Source: Flavobacteriaceae bacterium | Lineage (GTDB): Bacteria; Bacteroidota; Bacteroidia; Flavobacteriales; Flavobacteriaceae | Assembly: GCA_002723295.1 (NCBI GenBank) | Contig: PBNP01000002.1 | Location: 1 to 64,000 of the forward strand | Length of the DNA stretch: 64,000 bases | Reading direction: 5' to 3' | Shown: one piece after another, positions 29,704-38,261 of the stretch | Layout: the number at the start of each line of letters is the position of its first letter | Position numbering within the stretch: the stretch's first letter is position 1 | Made by a program: the position numbers and the translations under genes | Notes under the pieces: generated by a model | Databases searched by the model: none | Told to the model about the DNA's origin: nothing | What the model saw: only the letters and a program-made list of their open reading frames with translations

Positions 29704-30341
29704 AGTTTTCTGCTTAAACTTAGACCATCTCTTATTGGAAGTAAAATTGTTTCTAGTTTAGGATTAGATTTTATTAACTTATTATAATCTTGTAATATCT
29801 TTGTGTCTAGATCATCCTTGTTAGCTTTTTTTAATACTTTCCCGCTCCATAAAACATTATCAGAAATTAAAAGACCACCTCTTCTAATTTTTGGAAGCAC
29901 CAATTCCATATAATTAATATAATTACTTTTATCAGCGTCCAAAAAAACTATATCAAAAGGCCCATCAATTTTTTGTATAATATTAAGAGCATTACCCAAA
30001 TGTTGAATAATTTGATTTCTTTTTGAGCTTTTTAAAAAATATTTATTCTGAAAACTAATCAACTCCTCATTAATATCTATAGTATGAATTTTACCAGTCT
30101 TTTTAAGACCTTCAGAAAGACAAAGTGTCCCATAGCCTGAATAAGTTCCAATTTCTAGGATTAACTCAGGGTTAATTATTTTTGAAATAAAACTCAGTAA
30201 CCTTCCTTGAAGAGGACTGCTAAGCATTCTTGGATGAAGAATTTTTTGGAACGTTTCTTTCCTTAGTTCTTTTAAAATAGAAGGCTCTTCACTACTATGA
30301 AGAACAGAATAATCTAATAATGATTCATCAATAAATTCCAT
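29700..30341 (-). CDS. Class I O-methyltransferase
   Basis: MLSSPLQGRLLSFISKIINPELILEIGTYSGYGTLCLSEGL, DIVFLDADKSNY, LISDNVLWSGKV. Confidence 0.92.
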   Translation of the reverse strand: MEFIDESLLDYSVLHSSEEPSILKELRKETFQKILHPRMLSSPLQGRLLSFISKIINPELILEIGTYSGYGTLCLSEGLKKTGKIHTIDINEELISFQNKYFLKSSKRNQIIQHLGNALNIIQKIDGPFDIVFLDADKSNYINYMELVLPKIRRGGLLISDNVLWSGKVLKKANKDDLDTKILQDYNKLIKSNPKLETILLPIRDGLSLSRKL

Positions 30342-30342
30342 T

Positions 30343-30966
30343 TTATTTTTTTATTTTAGGTCTTGCATAAGAAAATCTTTTAATAAGTTTAGGAAGAGCA
30401 TATCCATCTAGACCATTAATGGTTACAATCTCTCCTTTATTTAGTTCAACCCAACCATCTTTGTTTAAAAGATTTTCATTTAAAAATAAATTCTCTATTC
30501 TTCCAATAATTAATTTTGTATTATTTTCTGTTATATGATATTCATTACTAAAAGAGCATGCTATTTGAATCGGTGAGTTTTTTACAAATGGTATAACAAA
30601 ATTTTCTTTAAATTCAGGCGATAGAGTAGTTTTATCAAATTCAGAAATATTTTTTGGGTACTTTGCACTTGAATGATGAGCTGACTCGATTTGATTTTTA
30701 GTTATATGATTAATGGTGAAATATCCATTTTCTATTATGTTATCATATGTATTTCTAGGAACAGGCCCAGGCCTGGTTATAAAACCTATTAGAGGAGGAT
30801 CACTTCCAAGATGAGTTACTGAACTAAAAATAGCAACATTGTAGATTTTAGAATTAGTTTTGGTTACAATTAGGTTTGCAGATTTATAACCAGTTATAGA
30901 GTTAATTAAATTCAACCGAAATATTTTTGACATTGCTTGAATATCATTAGTATTAAAATATTTCAT
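30343..30966 (-). CDS. Flavin reductase-like FMN-binding protein
   Basis: NLINSITGYKSANLIVTKT, NVAIFSSVTHLGSDPPLIGFITRP, YDNIIENGYFTINHI. Confidence 0.85.
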   Translation of the reverse strand: MKYFNTNDIQAMSKIFRLNLINSITGYKSANLIVTKTNSKIYNVAIFSSVTHLGSDPPLIGFITRPGPVPRNTYDNIIENGYFTINHITKNQIESAHHSSAKYPKNISEFDKTTLSPEFKENFVIPFVKNSPIQIACSFSNEYHITENNTKLIIGRIENLFLNENLLNKDGWVELNKGEIVTINGLDGYALPKLIKRFSYARPKIKK

Positions 30967-30986
30967 ATTTAAACAAAAATTTAAAA

Positions 30987-31232
30987 TTATTCATCGCAAT
31001 AAACATCTCCAACTTGATAGTTTTGAAAAGTTTGAAAATTTACTTGACCCGAATTATTATCAAATTCAATATTAGAATTATACGTTTCATTACTGAATAA
31101 AAAATAATAGTTTCCATTTACTTCTATTTTTTCTTCAATTGTTATACAATCAGAGTTCTTGCAATTAATAAAAAATAAAAAGAGAACCGCTAAAGTTAGG
31201 TTTTTCAAAATCATATACTTTATTGAATTCAT
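30987..31232 (-). CDS. Hypothetical small lipoprotein
   Basis: 82-codon ORF with TM/lipobox-like LFFINC; overlaps the next gene's stop. Confidence 0.5.
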   Translation of the reverse strand: MNSIKYMILKNLTLAVLFLFFINCKNSDCITIEEKIEVNGNYYFLFSNETYNSNIEFDNNSGQVNFQTFQNYQVGDVYCDE

Positions 31233-31540
31233 TAATCAGATTTAATCAATTCTTTTCTAAGGAAATAATATCTAGTTATAGGAAGTTGTTTTTTTCCTTC
31301 AATAATAAATGAAGAATCTACAAACTTTAGTTCAAAATCCTCACCTTGTAGGGTTTTAATTAAATTTGCGAATGAAGGATCTTCTAATTCAATTGTGTTT
31401 ATCGATTTTCCATCATCTATTACTACTTTCATCTTTCCATCTTTATATCTATTTGCCGTATGCTGCTCAATAACTAACCAGTTTTGAGAAAAAATGGATG
31501 AACTAGAAATAAGTAATAATAATATAAGTAAATATTTCAT
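31232..31540 (-). CDS. Hypothetical secreted protein
   Basis: Signal peptide MKYLLILLLLISSSSIFSQ. Confidence 0.6.
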   Translation of the reverse strand: MKYLLILLLLISSSSIFSQNWLVIEQHTANRYKDGKMKVVIDDGKSINTIELEDPSFANLIKTLQGEDFELKFVDSSFIIEGKKQLPITRYYFLRKELIKSD

Positions 31541-31653
31541 TTTAGTTTTTTTATGTGTTTGCTAATGTAGAAAAAAATGATTGTAAATATTAAAATCCTG
31601 ATGTCATTATATTGTTTTTCATTTATTATATTGTTACCTAAATTAATGTATAA

Positions 31654-32781
31654 ATGATAAGTTTTTGGGAAAAAATTGCATTTACAAAGTATGATTTAGT
31701 AGTTATAGGAAGTGGTTTTACTGGACTATTTTGCGCATTGTCTTTTAAGAAAAAAAATCCAAAATCAAAAATTGTAATTCTAGAAAGAGGTATTTTTCCT
31801 AATGGTGCAAGCACAAAAAATGCTGGATTTGCTTGTTTTGGTTCTATCTCAGAATTAATAGAGGATAGTCAGAAAATGAGTGATGATGAAATTTTGGAAT
31901 TAGTTGAAAAAAGAGTATTAGGTTTGGAGCTTTTAAAAAAAACAATACCTAAAAAATATTTGGAAATAAAAAATTGGGGTGGATATGAACTTTTTTTTGA
32001 TGAAAAAATTAATCTTGATGAATCAATAGATAGATTCAACAAATTATTAAAACCAATTTTTAAAAGTGATGTATATTCTATAAATAATGAAAAAATTGAA
32101 TTGTTTGGTTTTCCAAAAAACAAAGTCAAACAATTAGTTTACAACCCTTTTGAATCACAGATAAATACAGGTACTACAGTATACAAATTACAAGAAATTG
32201 CTAACCAAAATGGAATTAAAATATTAAATGGATGTAATGTTGAAAGTTTTACTTTTAATTCTAAGCATCATGAAATATTAGTGTCAAGTAAAGGGGGTAA
32301 TATAAAGTTCAGATCAAATTTTTTAGCTATATGTTCTAATGCATTTAGCATTAAATGGTTTCCAAATGAAAAAATAATTCCAGGAAGAGGAATGGTTTTA
32401 GTTACAAAACCAATAAAAAACTTAAAATTAAAAGGCTGTTTCCATTATAACAAAGGATATTATTATTTTAGAAATTATAAAAGGAGAATAATTTTTGGGG
32501 GAGGGAGAGAGGCAGATTTTAAAGCTGAGCAGACTACTTCATTTGGTTTAAATAGAAAAATAAAATCTATTCTGATAAAAGATTTAAAAAAAATAATTAT
32601 TCCAAATTATCAATTTGAAATTGATATGGAATGGTCAGGAATAATGGCATTTGGTCCTACAAAACAGCCTATAATCAAAAATTTAGGAAATAATTCTGTT
32701 ATAGGCGCAAGATTGGGAGGCATGGGAATTGCTTTGAGTAGTTTAGTTGGCAAAAATGTTTCTGATTTATTTGATAATTAA
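31654..32781 (+). CDS. FAD-dependent oxidoreductase (DAO-like)
   Basis: YDLVVIGSGFTGLFCALSFKKKNPKSKIVILERGIFPNGASTKNAGFAC; IGARLGGMGIALSS. Confidence 0.88.
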   Translation: MISFWEKIAFTKYDLVVIGSGFTGLFCALSFKKKNPKSKIVILERGIFPNGASTKNAGFACFGSISELIEDSQKMSDDEILELVEKRVLGLELLKKTIPKKYLEIKNWGGYELFFDEKINLDESIDRFNKLLKPIFKSDVYSINNEKIELFGFPKNKVKQLVYNPFESQINTGTTVYKLQEIANQNGIKILNGCNVESFTFNSKHHEILVSSKGGNIKFRSNFLAICSNAFSIKWFPNEKIIPGRGMVLVTKPIKNLKLKGCFHYNKGYYYFRNYKRRIIFGGGREADFKAEQTTSFGLNRKIKSILIKDLKKIIIPNYQFEIDMEWSGIMAFGPTKQPIIKNLGNNSVIGARLGGMGIALSSLVGKNVSDLFDN

Positions 32782-34059
32782 TGGTAATATTTTTTCAAGA
32801 TTCATCGCTCTTGATCCTTTAACTAGAATATGATTTTCATTTATAGTATTTTGCGATAAGTATTTTACTAGGTCTTTGGTTTTTTTAAACTTCATACAAT
32901 TTTTTGCATTCGTTTTTGACTTAAAAAAGTTTTCCCCTACAGTTATTATTTTTGTAAAACATAAATTACCTGTTAATTTCATTATTTTTTGATGAGCGGG
33001 AATTGTCTTTTTTCCCAATTCAAACATATCACCGATAATAATTAAGTTGTTTTTAGGAAATTCATTGTAAAAACAATTGATTGCTATTTCCATGCTAGAT
33101 GGGTTTGCATTATAAGCATCTAAAATTATTTTATGCTTTTTTGAAGAAACTAATTCAGAACGATTGTTATTTAGTATGAATTTTTTTAAACTTTTTTGAA
33201 TTTGAGTTAGGGATACTTTGAAATAATCTCCTACTACTATTGATGCAGCTATATTTGGGAAATTATAGCTTCCATAAAGATTACATGAAAATTTTTTATC
33301 ATTAAATTCAATCTCTAAAAAATTTTTGTGTTTTTTATAAATAAATGAGTAGTTAGCTTTTTTATTTTCCCCAAAGGAAATACACAACTTTTTATTTACT
33401 CGTTTAAGCTGATTTTTATTATCAATATTTAAAAAAATAGTTCCATTAGATTTATTTAAATATTCATATAGTTCTGATTTACCATCTTCTACACCTTTTT
33501 CACTTCCAAATCCTTCAATATGAGCTTGTCCAAAATTTGTTATAAATCCACAAGTAGGATCTGCAATTTCACATAATTCTGCAATTTCACCTATATGATT
33601 TGCACCCATTTCTATAATTGTAAATTCAGAATTTAATGGTGTATTTAAAAGAGTAAGGGGAACTCCTATATTATTGTTTTGATTACTAAAAGTTGCATTT
33701 GTTTTATATTTACTTTTCAAAACACTTTTTATTAATTCTTTAGTTGTTGTCTTACCATTACTTCCTGTTATTCCTAAAACAGGACACTTTAGCTTTTTCC
33801 TATGAAAATTGGCAAGCTTTTTTAAAACATCATGAGCATTTTCAACAAGATAAAACTTGTTTGAAGTAAGAGAAATTTTTTTATCATCAATAATTGCGGC
33901 AATTGCACCTTTTTCTATTGCTTCTTTTGCATATTGATTTCCATCAAATTTTGGACCCTTTAGTGCAAAAAACAGACCATTATTAATGATTTTTCTAGAG
34001 TCAGTAAATATACCTAAAGACTCTTTAAATAATGCATATATTTTTTCTAATTGTTCCAT
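32767..34059 (-). CDS. murF: UDP-N-acetylmuramoyl-tripeptide--D-alanyl-D-alanine ligase
   Basis: DSRKI, GITGSNGKTTTKELI, EMGANHIGEIAELC, DAYNANPSSM. Confidence 0.95.
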   Translation of the reverse strand: MEQLEKIYALFKESLGIFTDSRKIINNGLFFALKGPKFDGNQYAKEAIEKGAIAAIIDDKKISLTSNKFYLVENAHDVLKKLANFHRKKLKCPVLGITGSNGKTTTKELIKSVLKSKYKTNATFSNQNNNIGVPLTLLNTPLNSEFTIIEMGANHIGEIAELCEIADPTCGFITNFGQAHIEGFGSEKGVEDGKSELYEYLNKSNGTIFLNIDNKNQLKRVNKKLCISFGENKKANYSFIYKKHKNFLEIEFNDKKFSCNLYGSYNFPNIAASIVVGDYFKVSLTQIQKSLKKFILNNNRSELVSSKKHKIILDAYNANPSSMEIAINCFYNEFPKNNLIIIGDMFELGKKTIPAHQKIMKLTGNLCFTKIITVGENFFKSKTNAKNCMKFKKTKDLVKYLSQNTINENHILVKGSRAMNLEKILPLIIK

Positions 34060-34086
34060 AAAAAAAGGTATCCGTTCGGATACCTT
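34060..34086 (-). terminator. Intrinsic-terminator-like hairpin between gldJ and murF
   Basis: Minus strand AAGGTATCC-GAAC-GGATACCTT followed directly by T5, then murF ATG. Confidence 0.7.
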
Positions 34087-34095
34087 AAAAAGCTT

Positions 34096-35790
34096 TTAAC
34101 GCCCGCGTTTATGACGTGCTGATTTTTTCTTTTTGCTCTTAGAACCAAGCCGAGACATTGCTAATCTAAAACCAATGTGATCCGTAGCAATATATTGAGG
34201 CAGGTATCTTCTCTGGGCAGGATCTAGCCAATAGGCTCTATCCTTCCATGATCCACCTTTATAGACTCTAACCTCGTCAGTGACTAATGAGGTTCGTTTA
34301 GTAGATTTGTCTATCTCTCTAATAATCTCTCCTTCTTCATCAACACTTACTTTTGCATAATTAGGCGCATCATACATTATAGTAGATTCAGCCCTTTTCA
34401 TCTCTTCTTCAGCTTCTCCCTGACCAAATTTTCTAGTTGATTCAACATCTCCATCACGAAAATTTCTATTATCACTTTCTGAAAAATTTCCTCTTAAAAA
34501 AGTTTCCTCCTCATCGATTGCCATTTGGTCAAGTTGTCCAGGCAGTCTTTTTAAATAGACTCTTCCATTAGGAAGTGTATCATAAACTAATTCATCAGCA
34601 GATATAACTTTGGCCTTACCATCTTCTGTAATGACATTTTTTAGAAAAACATTTCCTCTGAAATAATTAAAATCAGTATACTCATCATCAATTATAGGTC
34701 TATAAACATCTGCAACCCATTCAGATACATTTCCAGCCATATCATAAACACCAAAATCATTTGGAGGATATGATTTTACTTGAATTGTAATGTCAGCACC
34801 ATCATCTGACCATCCGGCAATACCACCATAATCACCTTTACTTAATTTAAAATTTGCAAGTTGATCACCTTCCATTTTTCTGTCCTCAGATCTAGTATAT
34901 TCTCCTGACCAAGGATATTTTTTCTTCCCCCTATAATTGTTATATTCTCTATCACCAACAAGTGCTATTGCAGCATATTCCCATTCGGCCTCAGTTGGGA
35001 GGCGATATGAAGGTAATAAAACACCTTTTTCTACTCCTGCATAAACATTTACAGTTGCAGTGTCTTTTTTTGCGGTTCCTCTTTTACCAGAATTTATTAA
35101 TGGTGTATCATCGCCATCTAAACTATCAATTTTACCACCGTAGCTTACCTCTGGTCTGGTCATATAAGCTTGTGTGCTAAATGTAGCATTTGGACCTACA
35201 CCATCATAGCGGACACCTTTTTTTACATAAGATTCTCTTTCAAGTATAAATTCGTTAACCCTGTCAGTTCTCCATTCAGCATATTGAACAGCTTGAATCC
35301 AATTGACACCAACAACTGGGTATTGAGCATAAGCTGGATGTCTTAGGTAGTTTGTTGTAAGTTCTTCTAAGTAACCTAATCTATCCCTCCAAACAAGTGT
35401 GTCAGGCAAGGCTCCTTTATAAACGTCTCTATATCTTGGTTCACTTTGAGGAAAAACTGTCTCAAGCCAGTCAAGATATTCCATATACATTAAGTTTGTA
35501 ACTTCTGTTTCATCTATATAGAAAGACATAACGTGTTGCTGAGAGGGAGAGTTATTCCAGTCATGCATAACATCATCCTGAACTTGTCCCTTTGTAAAAG
35601 TCCCACCTTCAATGAATACCAATCCAGGACCAGTTTCTTGCTCTTCAAAGTCAAGATTATACTGAAAACCACCTTTTTTTGAGTTTATATCCCAGCCGGT
35701 ACCCCTAGACATATCCTTACCACCACAACTAATAACTAAAAGAGCTAAAACGGCATAAAAATGATTATAAATTCTATGTTTTATTATCAT
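34096..35790 (-). CDS. gldJ: Gliding motility lipoprotein GldJ (SUMF1/FGE-like)
   Basis: Lipobox LLVISCGG, FIEGGTFTKGQ, YIDETEVTNLMYMEYLDW, YRLPTEAEWEYAA, MAGNVSEWVADVYRP, VYKGGSWKDRAYWLDPAQRRYL. ATG at 35790 fits the signal peptide. Confidence 0.92.
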   Translation of the reverse strand: MIIKHRIYNHFYAVLALLVISCGGKDMSRGTGWDINSKKGGFQYNLDFEEQETGPGLVFIEGGTFTKGQVQDDVMHDWNNSPSQQHVMSFYIDETEVTNLMYMEYLDWLETVFPQSEPRYRDVYKGALPDTLVWRDRLGYLEELTTNYLRHPAYAQYPVVGVNWIQAVQYAEWRTDRVNEFILERESYVKKGVRYDGVGPNATFSTQAYMTRPEVSYGGKIDSLDGDDTPLINSGKRGTAKKDTATVNVYAGVEKGVLLPSYRLPTEAEWEYAAIALVGDREYNNYRGKKKYPWSGEYTRSEDRKMEGDQLANFKLSKGDYGGIAGWSDDGADITIQVKSYPPNDFGVYDMAGNVSEWVADVYRPIIDDEYTDFNYFRGNVFLKNVITEDGKAKVISADELVYDTLPNGRVYLKRLPGQLDQMAIDEEETFLRGNFSESDNRNFRDGDVESTRKFGQGEAEEEMKRAESTIMYDAPNYAKVSVDEEGEIIREIDKSTKRTSLVTDEVRVYKGGSWKDRAYWLDPAQRRYLPQYIATDHIGFRLAMSRLGSKSKKKKSARHKRGR

Positions 35791-35811
35791 ATAGACTTTT
35801 TTAAAGTAATG

Positions 35812-35842
35812 CAAATATAATATTTTTAAAGGCATTAGTCAA
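35812..35842 (-). promoter_or_regulatory. Predicted gldJ promoter
   Basis: Minus strand TTG-N20-TATATTTG, fitting the Bacteroidota -33/-7 pattern, ~20 nt upstream of the ATG at 35790. Confidence 0.6.
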
Positions 35843-36006
35843 TTTTATGTATCTGTCCTCATCTTATTTCTTAAGAGATATAACGTAAATTTTCTTTTTT
35901 TAGTATTTATTGTTTAAAATTATAAATCAATTAAAACTAAGTGTTAAATTTTATAATTAATAAATCAATACCAAATTTGTCTTTTGAACGTTATTTATTT
36001 ATAGTG

Positions 36007-37149
36007 ATGAAAAATTTTAAAATTTCTTTCTTAATTGTTTTAACATCTTTTTTGATAAATACCCTTTATAGCCAAGAGAGAGTTATAACAACAGGAGTTC
36101 CATTTCTTATGATTACACCAGATGCTCGAGCTGCTGGAATGGGTGATTTAGGAGTATCTACTAGCGCTGATGCATTTTCTCAACAATGGAATCCCTCAAA
36201 ATATCCATTTGCTGAAAATTCTAAAGGATTTGCATTAAGCTATACACCTTATTTAAGCAAGCTTGTAAATGATATTTTTCTCGGAAATGTTACTTATTAC
36301 AAAAAATTAAATGATAGAAGTTCATGGGCTACAAGCTTTAAGTATTTTAGTTTGGGAGATATTCAGTTTAATGAAGTAATAGGGGGAACAATTGTTGATC
36401 AAGGTGTTCAGCGTCCAAATGAACTAACTTTAGATATATCATATTCATTAAAATTAAGTGAATTTATGGCTATGGCTGTTGCAGCTAGATATATTCGATC
36501 AGATCTTAAATTGAATAATGATGCTGATTCTAGTTCTGCTAATTCATTAGGAATAGATATTGCTGCATATTTTCAAAGTGATTCATTTGAATTAAATGGA
36601 ATGAATTCAATTTTTAGGTCTGGAATTAATGTTTCAAACATTGGCCCAAAATTGAAATACGATATTGGAGGGAAACAAAACTTTATACCTACAAATCTTA
36701 AATTGGGCAGTGGTCTTGAAATGAATTTAGATGATGACAATAAGGTTACATTTAATTTTGAATTAAATAAATTATTAGTTCCAAGTCCAATTGCTACATA
36801 TGATGAATCCAATCAGTTTTTAGGGTATAAACAACCTGATATTGGGTTTTTAAGCGGAATTATAGAGTCATTTAGTGATGCTCCAGATGGAATAAAAGAA
36901 GAGCTTAAAGAAATTTCTTGGGCTTTTGGATTTGAATATCTTTTCATGAAAAGCTTTTCCTTAAGAACTGGGTACTTTAATGAAAGCCAAGAAAAGGGAG
37001 CTAGACGTTTTTTAACTTTGGGTACTGGGTTTTTAATTAACCAAATGGATATTAATGTTTCTTATTTGTTTTCTACATCAAGAGTTAGAAGCCCATTGGA
37101 AAATACATTAAGGTTTTCACTTGCATTTAATCTTGAAGATTCTATCTAA
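36007..37149 (+). CDS. porV: Type IX secretion outer-membrane protein PorV (LptO)
   Basis: ITTGVPFLMITPDARAAGMGDLGVSTSADAFSQQWNPSKYPFAENSKGFALSYTPYLSKLVNDI, a highly recognisable PorV N-terminus. Confidence 0.93.
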   Translation: MKNFKISFLIVLTSFLINTLYSQERVITTGVPFLMITPDARAAGMGDLGVSTSADAFSQQWNPSKYPFAENSKGFALSYTPYLSKLVNDIFLGNVTYYKKLNDRSSWATSFKYFSLGDIQFNEVIGGTIVDQGVQRPNELTLDISYSLKLSEFMAMAVAARYIRSDLKLNNDADSSSANSLGIDIAAYFQSDSFELNGMNSIFRSGINVSNIGPKLKYDIGGKQNFIPTNLKLGSGLEMNLDDDNKVTFNFELNKLLVPSPIATYDESNQFLGYKQPDIGFLSGIIESFSDAPDGIKEELKEISWAFGFEYLFMKSFSLRTGYFNESQEKGARRFLTLGTGFLINQMDINVSYLFSTSRVRSPLENTLRFSLAFNLEDSI

Positions 37150-37215
37150 ACTTTATATTATTATTATAACTAAAACTTTAAATAATAGAATCATTAACTT
37201 TTAAGTAGAATTCAG

Positions 37216-37223
37216 TATTTTTG
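37216..37223 (+). promoter_or_regulatory. Predicted -7 element upstream of pdhA
   Basis: TATTTTTG, 35 nt before the pdhA ATG. Confidence 0.4.
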
Positions 37224-37258
37224 TATGTGTTTAAAGCATAATCTATCATTAATATTTA

Positions 37259-38257
37259 ATGAAAAAAATCACAAAAGAGACTTACCTTAACTGGTATGAA
37301 AACATGCTTTTTTGGAGAAAATTTGAAGATAAATTAGCTTCAGTATATATTCAACAAAAGGTAAGAGGTTTTTTACATCTATATAATGGACAAGAAGCTG
37401 TTTTGGCAGGTTCATTACACGCAATGGTTATAGGTAAGGATAGAATGATTACTGGCTATCGAAATCATGTTCAGCCTATAGGAATGGGAGAAGACCCAAA
37501 AAAAGTTATGGCTGAATTATTTGGTAAAGTTACAGGCACTTCTATGGGGCTTGGTGGATCAATGCATATTTTTTCTAAAAAATATAATTTTTTTGGTGGT
37601 CATGGAATTGTTGGTGGTCAAATTCCATTAGGTGCTGGTATAGCATTTGGAGATAAGTATTTTGGTAGAGACAATGTTACTTTATGTTTTATGGGAGATG
37701 GAGCTGTAAGACAAGGTTCTTTACATGAAACATTAAATCTAGCTACACTTTGGAAATTACCTGTCGTTTTTGTTGTAGAAAATAATGGATATGCTATGGG
37801 AACATCTGTTGCCAGAACTGCAAGTCATCAAGATATATGGAAGTTAGGATTAGGTTATGAAATGCCCTGTGAACCAGTTGATGGCATGAATCCAGTTACA
37901 GTTGCAAAAGCTTTAGATAAAGCAATTAAAATTGCTAGAAATGGAAAGGGACCATCATTTATTGAAATGAAAACTTATAGATATAGAGGTCATTCAATGT
38001 CAGATGCTCAACATTATAGAACTAAGAGTGAAGTTGAAGAATATCGTAAAATTGATCCTATAATTCAAATAAAAAATTTAATTCTAAAAAGAAAATACTC
38101 AAATCAATCTAATCTAGACAAAATTGAGAGTTCTATAAAGGAAAAGGTATTAGATTGTGAAAGATTTGCACATGAATCCCCTTATCCTGAAAAGAAATTA
38201 ATGTATGATGCTGTATATGAACAATCAGATTATCCCTTTTTAAAACATAAAATATAA
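37259..38257 (+). CDS. pdhA: Pyruvate dehydrogenase E1 component alpha subunit
   Basis: HLYNGQEAVLAG, GLGGSMHIFS, FGGHGIVGGQIPLGAGIAF, FMGDGAVRQGSLHE, YRYRGHSMSD. Confidence 0.95.
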   Translation: MKKITKETYLNWYENMLFWRKFEDKLASVYIQQKVRGFLHLYNGQEAVLAGSLHAMVIGKDRMITGYRNHVQPIGMGEDPKKVMAELFGKVTGTSMGLGGSMHIFSKKYNFFGGHGIVGGQIPLGAGIAFGDKYFGRDNVTLCFMGDGAVRQGSLHETLNLATLWKLPVVFVVENNGYAMGTSVARTASHQDIWKLGLGYEMPCEPVDGMNPVTVAKALDKAIKIARNGKGPSFIEMKTYRYRGHSMSDAQHYRTKSEVEEYRKIDPIIQIKNLILKRKYSNQSNLDKIESSIKEKVLDCERFAHESPYPEKKLMYDAVYEQSDYPFLKHKI

Positions 38258-38261
38258 TAAA

